Assembly (NCBI GenBank): GCA_028711165.1
Contig: JAQTST010000001.1
Span: 478,558 to 542,557 of the forward strand
Length of the DNA stretch: 64,000 nucleotides
Source of the DNA: Candidatus Nanoarchaeia archaeon
GTDB taxonomy: Archaea > Nanobdellota > Nanobdellia > Pacearchaeales > GW2011-AR1
Direction of reading: 5' to 3'
Position numbers and translations under genes: made by a program. The notes beneath the pieces are model-generated. The model worked only from the letters and a program-made list of their open reading frames with translations, was not told where the DNA came from and did not search any database. Below are positions 17,467-24,070 of this stretch, in pieces (position 1 is the first letter of the stretch; every line of letters begins with the position of its first letter).

Positions 17467-18108
17467 ATGGCGATAAAAATTTTTAAAAATTTCTTCAAAA
17501 GGATTCTTGGCAACTTATTCAAAAATAAGAAAGAGATAAAATTGGGATTTTACGGGCCTCCGAATGCAGGAAAGACCAGTCTTGCAAACAGAATATGCAA
17601 AGATTTTACAGGAGAAGAAATAGGAACAATAAGCAAAGTTCCGCACGAAACAAGAAAGGTTCAGTTCAAGGAAAAAGTTGAAATAAGCTACAAAGGAAAA
17701 AAAATGACTTTCAAAATGATAGACACGCCGGGAATTGCTACAAAGATAGATTATGAAGATTTTTTGAAATATAAAATGCCGAAAAAAGAAGCAAAGGAAA
17801 GAGCAAAAGAAGCAACGCAGGGAGTTATCGAAAGTATCAAATGGCTTGATGATATGGACATAGTTGTTGTTGTTCTCGACGGTACTGAAAATCCCTACAA
17901 TCAGGTAAATATTACAATAATCGGGAACCTAGTTGCGAGGAAGATTCCTGTTTTAATTGTCACAAATAAAATTGATTTGAAGAAAGCAGACATAAAAAAA
18001 GTTGAGGCAGCATTTCCTGAATATGATGTCATAGGGATAAGCGCTAAATTTGGAGATAATCTTGAAGAGTTTTACGAGTCGATTTTCAAATTATCGAAAA
18101 AAGTTTAA
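17467..18108 (+). CDS. Era-like GTP-binding protein (archaeal, OapA-type context)
   Basis: The 213-aa protein carries the GTPase motifs in order: G1 FYGPPNAGKTSLANR, G3 MIDTPGIA, G4 VTNKIDLKK and G5-like ISAKFG. It lacks a KH or other C-terminal domain, so it is the bare G domain. The two genes downstream resemble the archaeal conserved OapB/DUF2073 and OapC/DUF2072 zinc-ribbon proteins, which in other archaea neighbour such a GTPase. I recall the trio as origin-associated in haloarchaea; whether that holds here is untested. Function is unknown, probably ribosome- or RNA-linked by family. Confidence 0.85.
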   Translation: MAIKIFKNFFKRILGNLFKNKKEIKLGFYGPPNAGKTSLANRICKDFTGEEIGTISKVPHETRKVQFKEKVEISYKGKKMTFKMIDTPGIATKIDYEDFLKYKMPKKEAKERAKEATQGVIESIKWLDDMDIVVVVLDGTENPYNQVNITIIGNLVARKIPVLIVTNKIDLKKADIKKVEAAFPEYDVIGISAKFGDNLEEFYESIFKLSKKV

Positions 18109-18132
18109 AAAGCAAAAAAGGTTTATATTAGA

Positions 18133-18546
18133 ATGTCACACAAAAGAGGGGGAAAAAGTTTAGGGCAGATAAAAGGATTTTCTATCCAGTTCTTTCCGTA
18201 TTCAGAAATGAAAGGGCTTGACAGCGACGGGAGAATAAGAAAAATACTTAATATAGTTTTTGGGAATAATATTTTAATTCTGCAGGGGAGACTGAGTTCA
18301 AATGAAGAAGCGAGACTTATTGGAGACACAATGGCAATGATAGGACATGTCAAGGGTTTCAAGGGAATTGAACTTGCAGTAATTTCAGGGGGCGGAAGTG
18401 ATAGTCTTTTAGGAAAAATGGCGAAGGGAGTTGCTAATGTTTTAGCAGGCGGAGATTTCAGTGCGATAACAATCATAGGGCCAGCAAGCATTGTAAAGGA
18501 AATGAAACGGAATCCTAAAAAGATAGAATTGCTGTTGAATAGATAA
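18133..18546 (+). CDS. Archaeal conserved protein, DUF2073/OapB-like
   Basis: A 137-aa soluble protein with a basic start (MSHKRGGKSLGQIKGFSIQF), then alternating strands and helices (ILILQGRLSSNEEARLIGDTM; IELAVISGGGSDSLLGKMAKG; ITIIGPASIVKEM). The pattern and the position between an Era-like GTPase and a DUF2072-type zinc-ribbon protein match the archaeal DUF2073 (OapB/ArvB) family. Family assignment is from memory of sequence and synteny and needs a profile search. Molecular function is not established. Confidence 0.6.
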   Translation: MSHKRGGKSLGQIKGFSIQFFPYSEMKGLDSDGRIRKILNIVFGNNILILQGRLSSNEEARLIGDTMAMIGHVKGFKGIELAVISGGGSDSLLGKMAKGVANVLAGGDFSAITIIGPASIVKEMKRNPKKIELLLNR

Positions 18547-18639
18547 CAATAATTATTCTGAACAATCAATAAATTTATTAATCCTTAACTTTTTTAATTC
18601 GTGAGATGATTCCTAATTTTAAAAATAATCTAAAATAAA

Positions 18640-19050
18640 ATGCCACATAGATGTGTACACTGCGGAAGAATGTATCCTGCCGGAAGCAAGGAATTACTTG
18701 AAGGATGCAGTGAATGCGGAGGACATTTCTTTTTTTACATAAGAGACGAGCAGTTAAAAGAAATACGGGAGAATTTGGTAGAGATTCCTACTGAAGAAAT
18801 AAAACACGTCGAGAAAGAAATAAGAGAAATGGCAGGAATTATCGAGGAGGATGTTCCTGTTATATTGGATATTGAATCTGTTCGAGTAACCGGCGACGGT
18901 AAATTTGAAATTGATTTGGTAAATCTATTCAATAAGAAACGCCCGTTAATCTATAAAGTTGAAGAAGGAAAATATATAATTGATTTAGCGTCGACACTTC
19001 AGCAAAATGTAAAAGATTTGAAAGAGATAAAAAATCCTGACGAGAAGTAA
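18640..19050 (+). CDS. Zinc-ribbon protein, DUF2072/OapC-like
   Basis: The N-terminus has a four-cysteine zinc ribbon (CVHCGRMYPAG...GCSECGG, about residues 5–27), followed by an acidic, beta-rich domain with DLVNLFNKKRPLIYKVEEGKYIIDL. Length (136 aa) and layout fit the archaeal COG3364-type zinc-ribbon family that accompanies the Era-like GTPase and the DUF2073 protein. A nucleic acid- or protein-binding role is plausible. It lies 32 nt upstream of the CCA enzyme gene. Confidence 0.7.
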   Translation: MPHRCVHCGRMYPAGSKELLEGCSECGGHFFFYIRDEQLKEIRENLVEIPTEEIKHVEKEIREMAGIIEEDVPVILDIESVRVTGDGKFEIDLVNLFNKKRPLIYKVEEGKYIIDLASTLQQNVKDLKEIKNPDEK

Positions 19051-19081
19051 CTTTTATATAACAAAAGATATTTTCTAATAT

Positions 19082-20374
19082 ATGAAACAGAGTATTAATC
19101 AAATTCTAAAAGAAGTTTTGACGAAGATAGACCCGTTGAAAGAAGAATTGAATTCTATCGATAAAATTGTCAGGGGTTTTATTGCCGAGCTTGAGAGAAA
19201 AATTAAAACAGCGAGGATAGATGCTGAAGTTTTTGTCGGCGGGAGTTTTGCGAAGAGAACCATGATAAAAAAAGGAGTTTATGACGTCGATATTTTTGTA
19301 AGATTTAATGAAAAATACAGAGGGGAAAATATTTCGGGAATAGTTGAAAAATTGGTTAAGGGAATAAAGAAAAGCAAAATATCCAGAGTGCATGGTTCGA
19401 GGGATTATTTCAAAGTTGAACCAGAAAACCAGAATTTTTTCATGGAGATTATTCCTGTGATAAAAGTGAAAAATCCGAAGGAAGCAGAGAATATAACAGA
19501 CTTGTCTTATTTTCATGTTAATTATGTAAGAAGAAAACTGAAAACAGAGAAGATTCTCGACGAGATAAGAATTGCAAAAGCATTCTGCCACGCGAATAAA
19601 TGTTATGGGGCTGAAAGTTATATCAGCGGATTTTCAGGATACGCTTTGGAATTGCTAATTATTCATTACAAAAATTTCCTGAATTTTGTGAAGGCAATAA
19701 CGAAGATGAAAGAGAAAGAGATAATTGACATTGAAAAATTATACAGGAATAAATATGAGCTGAACATGAATATGAACAGCGCGAAGATGACTTCCCCGAT
19801 TGTTATTATTGATCCGACGTTTAAGGAAAGAAATGCACTGGCTGCTCTTTCAAGAGAGACTTTTGAAAACTCACGTGAAGTATGCAGGAAATTTCTGAAA
19901 AATCCTTCGGCAGAAATGTTTGAATTAAAAGAAATGGATTTTGAAAAAGAAAAGAAAAAAGCACAGAAGAATAATTTTGAATTTATTTTGCTGGGAGCAG
20001 AAACAAGCAAACAGGAAGGCGATGTTGCAGGAAGCAAGCTTGTAAAATTTTACAGGCATTTTACCGACGAGCTTGGGGAATTTTATGAGATAAAAAATAA
20101 GGGATTTGAATATAACGGGAAAAAAGAAGCAAAATATTTTTTTGCGGTCAGGAAGAGAAAAGAAATAATAATCTCGGGGCCAGAAACAAGGGACAGGAAA
20201 GATAATATAAAAAAGTTCAGAATGAGGCACAAGAATGTTTTTGAAAAGAATGGAAGATTCTACGCAAGGGAAAAAGTTGACAAGAAGATTAGGGAATTTG
20301 TCAAAGACTGGATGAATGAAAATTCTCAGAAGATTTTAGAAATGAGCATCAGTGAGCTGAAGATTGAGGATTAA
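19082..20374 (+). CDS. cca: CCA tRNA nucleotidyltransferase (archaeal class I)
   Basis: The enzyme adds CCA to tRNA 3' ends without a template. The 430-aa protein has the nucleotidyltransferase motif VGGSFAKRTMIKKGVYDVDIFVRF, with the catalytic Asp-x-Asp. The archaeal class I middle signature is DEIRIAKAFCHANKCYGAESYISGFSGYALELLIIHY (read in parts), and IIDPTFKERNALAALS follows. Length is normal for archaeal enzymes. Both tRNA genes in this window lack encoded CCA, so this enzyme is essential here. It is convergent with and overlaps the TrmB gene by 4 nt. Confidence 0.92.
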   Translation: MKQSINQILKEVLTKIDPLKEELNSIDKIVRGFIAELERKIKTARIDAEVFVGGSFAKRTMIKKGVYDVDIFVRFNEKYRGENISGIVEKLVKGIKKSKISRVHGSRDYFKVEPENQNFFMEIIPVIKVKNPKEAENITDLSYFHVNYVRRKLKTEKILDEIRIAKAFCHANKCYGAESYISGFSGYALELLIIHYKNFLNFVKAITKMKEKEIIDIEKLYRNKYELNMNMNSAKMTSPIVIIDPTFKERNALAALSRETFENSREVCRKFLKNPSAEMFELKEMDFEKEKKKAQKNNFEFILLGAETSKQEGDVAGSKLVKFYRHFTDELGEFYEIKNKGFEYNGKKEAKYFFAVRKRKEIIISGPETRDRKDNIKKFRMRHKNVFEKNGRFYAREKVDKKIREFVKDWMNENSQKILEMSISELKIED

Positions 20375-21153
20375 TTATTACCAACTGCCATCTCGAAAAG
20401 AGAAGCAAAAGATTCTGCGAAGAAATCTGTGTTAAGCCAGACTGCAACATCGTCGCTGTCATTTCCGTTTCTTGAAAGATAGAAGACAATTTCTTTTCTG
20501 TCAATTATGAAAAATTTTGAATCAATTTCTGTCTTTTTTATTTTCAAAGATAACTTATTTTCAAGTTCCTTGATTAATTCAGAATCTCCTGACAAGGCAA
20601 TCTTGATTTTTACTCTTGATTTCTGAAGAGGTTCAAGAGTCTGGACAAAAAGTTTTGTTTTTGATTTTATGTCTTCGGCATTTGCACAAATTATTACTTC
20701 TTTCTTTGCATTTTTTATTACTTCTTTAAGGAAATTTGAGATGTTCATTTTTCCTTTAAGAGATGCAGAAAGCTCTTCTTTTTTTACTGGGTTTAATCCT
20801 TCTTTATACAATTCATCAAGCTTCACAAATTCTTCTGTATCTTTTAATTTTGACAAATCTTTTACTCTTTCTTCTGCAGTTTTTCTTACATCTTCTTTCA
20901 TTCTTTCGAGAATCATGTGGGGTTTTACTCCAAGATATTTTACTGGCTTTCCCATTCTTATAATTGCAAATCCTTTTTTCTCGAGGCTTTCAAGAACGTC
21001 ATAAGTCCTGCTTCTCGGAACTCTTGACAGAGTCGCGACTTCACCAACAGAGGCAATTCCCTTGCTGAGCAAAGCTAGCCAAACTTTTGTTTCATAGAGA
21101 TTAAGGTCAAAGTGGTCCCTTATCCTATTTGTTAAATCGGGAGGCAAAATCAT
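20371..21153 (-). CDS. TrmB-family transcriptional regulator
   Basis: The 260-aa protein (from MILPPDLTNRI) starts with a winged helix typical of TrmB: LNLYETKVWLALLSKG, SVGEVATLSRVPRSRTYDVLESLEKKGF, then a helical linker and a C-terminal domain resembling the TrmB effector domain (about 150–260). The ORF track begins 25 codons earlier, but those overlap the upstream 63-aa gene; I chose 21153 because its ATG follows the upstream stop after 1 nt (taaaATG), a coupled start. TrmB proteins sense sugars or metabolites and act near TATA boxes. A candidate operator lies before the operon promoter. Confidence 0.88.
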   Translation of the reverse strand: MILPPDLTNRIRDHFDLNLYETKVWLALLSKGIASVGEVATLSRVPRSRTYDVLESLEKKGFAIIRMGKPVKYLGVKPHMILERMKEDVRKTAEERVKDLSKLKDTEEFVKLDELYKEGLNPVKKEELSASLKGKMNISNFLKEVIKNAKKEVIICANAEDIKSKTKLFVQTLEPLQKSRVKIKIALSGDSELIKELENKLSLKIKKTEIDSKFFIIDRKEIVFYLSRNGNDSDDVAVWLNTDFFAESFASLFEMAVGNN

Positions 21154-21154
21154 T

Positions 21155-21346
21155 TTATCTGTAAACTCCAACACTTGCTGCATTAATTTCAGAAAAAATA
21201 GAATCCAAAATATCATTGTATGATTCAATTAGTCCTTTATTGGGTTTATCTGATTTAAGAGTTTCTTCAAGACTTCTAAATACTTCTTGATTTATCTTTA
21301 GCAAATCCAATTCCCCTTCAGTGTTATAATTGTTATATTCTTCCAT
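21155..21346 (-). CDS. Small acidic protein upstream of the TrmB regulator
   Basis: A 63-aa, strongly acidic, helical peptide (MEEYNNYNTEGELDLLKINQEVF...). It has a clear TATA box on the same strand (agatttataaataatc, around 21366–21381) and its stop sits 1 nt before the TrmB start, so the two form an operon. No known family. It could be a cofactor or antagonist of the regulator, but nothing in the sequence proves that. Confidence 0.6.
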   Translation of the reverse strand: MEEYNNYNTEGELDLLKINQEVFRSLEETLKSDKPNKGLIESYNDILDSIFSEINAASVGVYR

Positions 21347-21386
21347 AAAATGCCAAGAAAAAGATTATTTATAAATCTTATGTTTT

Positions 21387-21402
21387 GTTGTTACTAAGCA
21401 AT
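21387..21402 (-). promoter_or_regulatory. Candidate operator upstream of the 63-aa/TrmB operon
   Basis: Read on the minus strand the site is attgcttagtaacaac, about 10 nt upstream of the operon's TATA box. It matches 8343–8358 in 15 of 16 positions with the same orientation and placement relative to a TATA element. Autoregulation by the TrmB-type protein is a testable inference. Confidence 0.35.
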
Positions 21403-21411
21403 TGGTACAAA

Positions 21412-22389
21412 TTAGAAAAAATAGCCAAGAACTAATCCAAATAAAATTCCGCCTGTTATGAAAGGCATTGCGGGGTAGAATTTCTTTTTTTCTGAAAACA
21501 TGAATAATAATGCCAACCCCAAAGTTGCCCCGACGATAACAAAGATAGCGGGAATCAATCCTCCCGTGAAAATCAAACCAAAAGGAAGATTTACCGACGC
21601 TGTTTTTAAAATAACTCCTGCAGTGATTAACGGGAATACAACGTCTCCGCCGCCGAGGATTGCAACATTGACTTTTATCTTTTTATGTTTAACTTTTAAT
21701 TTTTTCATTTTCTTGATTCTCATTCTTATTTTTCTGGAAATATAGGGGACAAAAAATCCTGAGAAGACTTTCATATTATTGATTTGATATTTTGCCATTT
21801 TTTGCATGATTCCTGAATGCCAGACTGCCCATATGTCATAAATTGAGATAAGAAGCAATAAAACAAGTATAGACCAGAAGTTTAATATTGGAACAAAAAT
21901 GGTTGCAATTCCTGGATATATCAAAAGTTCTGTAAAGTTGTGAACAATGAAATTTTTTCCAAACACCTTAAGAAAAGCCAGAGAAATTGAAATGATTGCG
22001 GGGATAGTATAGTAAATAATCGGATTAAGAAAATAAATAAATTCCGGAAGAAGCGCAGTGAAAGACAAAGTTAATGCAATCGCGACGACGGCAAAGAACC
22101 AGATTCTAAGAATAAAAGCAACTTTAAATTTTGTCAGAAGGAATAATATTATCACTGCAAAAATAAATGCAAGAACAATTGAACTGAAATAAACACCGAA
22201 ATCAGATTCTTCTTCAACTTCGGGAGGCTGAATCCATGACAGCGCTGAATTTTCTGTTGTCTCGATTGTTCCGTTGGATAATGTTTGTGAAATGCTAAAC
22301 GGGTCTGATGTTATAATGTATAATCCGATTAATTGCGTGGCTACGAACATTGCCAGCAACAGAATTGTCATAGGAATATTATGCTTCAT
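21412..22389 (-). CDS. Presenilin/signal peptide peptidase-like intramembrane aspartyl protease
   Basis: A polytopic membrane protein (325 aa, about nine hydrophobic segments) with both GxGD-protease motifs: SIYDIWAVWHSG (Asp185) and AILGGGDVVFPL (Asp249). Near the C-terminus, PAMPFITGG is the likely equivalent of the PAL motif. The motif spacing and the loop between them fit the archaeal presenilin-like family rather than the shorter prepilin peptidases PibD/FlaK, which share the GxGD chemistry. It would cleave within membrane helices. The ATG is preceded by ggaggtg, which lies inside a dispersed repeat copy. Confidence 0.88.
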   Translation of the reverse strand: MKHNIPMTILLLAMFVATQLIGLYIITSDPFSISQTLSNGTIETTENSALSWIQPPEVEEESDFGVYFSSIVLAFIFAVIILFLLTKFKVAFILRIWFFAVVAIALTLSFTALLPEFIYFLNPIIYYTIPAIISISLAFLKVFGKNFIVHNFTELLIYPGIATIFVPILNFWSILVLLLLISIYDIWAVWHSGIMQKMAKYQINNMKVFSGFFVPYISRKIRMRIKKMKKLKVKHKKIKVNVAILGGGDVVFPLITAGVILKTASVNLPFGLIFTGGLIPAIFVIVGATLGLALLFMFSEKKKFYPAMPFITGGILFGLVLGYFF

Positions 22390-22393
22390 TTGT

Positions 22394-22452
22394 AAGACAC
22401 CTCCGGTTTCTTGACACTCAATTTCCCACTAAATTTGTGCTCACGGCTGATT
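22394..22452 (-). repeat. Dispersed repeat, copy A (upstream of the presenilin-like gene)
   Basis: Read on the minus strand, it begins in the centre of the intergenic region (cagccgtgagcacaaattta) and ends 5–6 nt before the presenilin-like ATG with aaaccggaggtgtctt. It aligns with copies C and D over most of its length (shared blocks: gtga, caaattta, gggaa, gaaaccg, ggtgtct). The Shine-Dalgarno sequence of the downstream gene is part of it. Confidence 0.6.
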
Positions 22453-22504
22453 ATCACCAATTTCATTACAGAAAAATGCAAAAGAAGTTTTTAAATTATA
22501 TCAA

Positions 22505-23899
22505 TCAATCACCGCGGGAAAGGTAAAGATATCCGCTATAAACAGCTGCCGTTTGAGTTATCCCGTCGGAAGACATTGCTATAGCATACCAAAGCCTGTT
22601 GGTGCTTTTTGGAGTCCAGGTATTTCCGTAATCAGTAGAAATATAAATTCTTCCCGGAACAGATACAGTGCCTGAATCTACTGCTGTCTGAATTCTGCCG
22701 TCGGAAGACATTGCAACATCCATCCAATTTCTATTGCTTTCTTTTGCTGTCCATGTTTCTCCAGAGTCTGAAGAAATATAAATTTTACCGGTAGAGGTAG
22801 AGGTACCAACAATTGCAGTTTGATATTTGCCGTCGGAAGACATTGCAATTCCTGAAAGATAATATGCTGCTGTTGAGTTGGAATACTTTTTAGTCCAAGT
22901 TGCTCCTAAATTTTTAGAAACATAAATTCCATTATTAGCGCCGCTGGCAACTGCAGTCATAATTGCCCCGTCGGAAGACATTGCAATTCCATTCCAGGAA
23001 TTTTTACTTATGTTTCTAACAGCCCAGTTATTCCCATAATCAGTAGAAGCATAAATTCTGTAATTTCCGCTGCTTTCATATACAACTGCAAATTGATTTA
23101 TTCCGGTTGGAGACATTGTTATTCTTGAGGGAGTAAGCGAAGTTCCGCCATTGAATTTGACAGTCCATGTATTTCCGTAATCTGTAGAAACATAAATATA
23201 TTGATAAGCGCCTCCACTACCTGCTGTTGTCTGATATCTACCGTCGGAAGACATTGCAACATCCTGCCCTATCCAATATTCAGCAGAAGGTTTACCTACC
23301 CAAGTATTTCCATAATCTGAAGAAACATAAGTCCTATTGGGATTGGTGCTATAAGAACCATAAGCTCCAACTGCTGTCTGATATCTGCCGTCGGAAGACA
23401 TTGTTATTGCTCTCCATTCTTTGTAGGCTGATTTCTGAGTCCAGTTACTCCAAGAGTAGCATAATCTTCCTGCATCAATCGCATCCTGCAAACTCATGTT
23501 AACACTAGTAATTACGACTTCAAGTTCAGTTGCATAATGGTAAGCATTGCTCTTGTTAGTCGGGCCAGTGTATCCTTTTTGTTTTAAACTTGCAGGGCAT
23601 AGTCTATTTGCCGACGACAAAGCCTGAAGCAAACTCATTTCCCCATCCTGAACAGAAACCCAGATTTCACTCACGTTATGTCCTGGGTCCATAGGCAGAG
23701 AAACACCATAAGTGTGAGACCAGCCTTTTAGTAAATTATTTTCAACAGCATATGTCATATCTCTTACAGTTCCGTCGACATTAACTGAAACGTCAGAATC
23801 TGAGTGCCATTTAGCTGTCTTATCAACAACAGCAGTAACAAAAAGAATTCCTACAATAGTTATCATCAATCCTATTATCACATAGACACTCTTTTTCAT
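22505..23899 (-). CDS. Membrane-anchored surface protein with Asp-box (BNR-like) repeats
   Basis: The 464-aa protein has an N-terminal membrane helix (VYVIIGLMITIVGILFVTAVV), a domain of about 130 residues with EIWVSVQDGEMSLLQAL and VNMSLQDAI, and then a repeat region. Six Asp-box motifs of the form SxDxGxTW (STDYGNTW, SSDSGETW, SKNLGATW and others) alternate with AMSSDGRYQTA segments. This is the arrangement of BNR/sortilin-type beta-propellers, probably a single six- or seven-bladed propeller facing outside. Ligand unknown. The repeats are strongly conserved at DNA level (gtcttccgacgg in most units), suggesting recent expansion or gene conversion. Confidence 0.7.
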   Translation of the reverse strand: MKKSVYVIIGLMITIVGILFVTAVVDKTAKWHSDSDVSVNVDGTVRDMTYAVENNLLKGWSHTYGVSLPMDPGHNVSEIWVSVQDGEMSLLQALSSANRLCPASLKQKGYTGPTNKSNAYHYATELEVVITSVNMSLQDAIDAGRLCYSWSNWTQKSAYKEWRAITMSSDGRYQTAVGAYGSYSTNPNRTYVSSDYGNTWVGKPSAEYWIGQDVAMSSDGRYQTTAGSGGAYQYIYVSTDYGNTWTVKFNGGTSLTPSRITMSPTGINQFAVVYESSGNYRIYASTDYGNNWAVRNISKNSWNGIAMSSDGAIMTAVASGANNGIYVSKNLGATWTKKYSNSTAAYYLSGIAMSSDGKYQTAIVGTSTSTGKIYISSDSGETWTAKESNRNWMDVAMSSDGRIQTAVDSGTVSVPGRIYISTDYGNTWTPKSTNRLWYAIAMSSDGITQTAAVYSGYLYLSRGD

Positions 23900-23947
23900 A
23901 CAGAAATAAATAATTTGATAATTATAAATTTATCTAGACTAAAAGAT

Positions 23948-24000
23948 TTATCTCAATCTTAAAGTTTCCAACACTCTTGGAACATTAGTTTCAATTGTAA
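23948..24000 (-). pseudogene. Duplicated 3' end of the aCPSF1 gene
   Basis: On the minus strand this stretch encodes IETNVPRVLETLRLR followed by TAA, identical in protein to the last 15 residues of the aCPSF1 gene that ends at 24071. Seven of the sixteen codons differ and every difference is synonymous. A repeat copy (B) separates it from the genuine gene end. There is no start codon or extended frame attached, so it is a remnant rather than a gene. Confidence 0.8.
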
Positions 24001-24002
24001 GG

Positions 24003-24056
24003 CAACCAAGGTTTCCTTGACATTCAACTTTCCTTTAAAATTCGCTCAAGGCTGAT
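24003..24056 (-). repeat. Dispersed repeat, copy B (between the two aCPSF1 3' ends)
   Basis: Minus-strand sequence from atcagccttgagcgaatttt to ggaaaccttggt aligns with copies A, C and D (shared gtgag/ttgag, aattttaaaggaaa, gaaacc). It lies exactly between the aCPSF1 stop codon and the second copy of the aCPSF1 3' end. Confidence 0.55.
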
Positions 24057-24070
24057 AAATTCTGAAATAA

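Noticed and set aside
19106-20230. Antisense ORFs of 101–161 aa within the CCA enzyme gene
   Set aside because: Shadow frames of a conserved enzyme gene.
20371-21228. Longer start for the TrmB-type regulator at 21228
   Set aside because: The extra 25 residues overlap the 63-aa upstream gene, while ATG 21153 follows its stop after 1 nt and matches the usual start of the winged helix.
21412-22389. Prepilin peptidase (PibD/FlaK) for the pilus operon
   Set aside because: Motif spacing, about nine membrane segments and length fit the presenilin/SPP-like family better.
22505-23899. CRISPR array suggested by repeated gtcttccgacgg
   Set aside because: The repeats are codons of an open reading frame for Asp-box blades, with irregular spacing and no cas genes.
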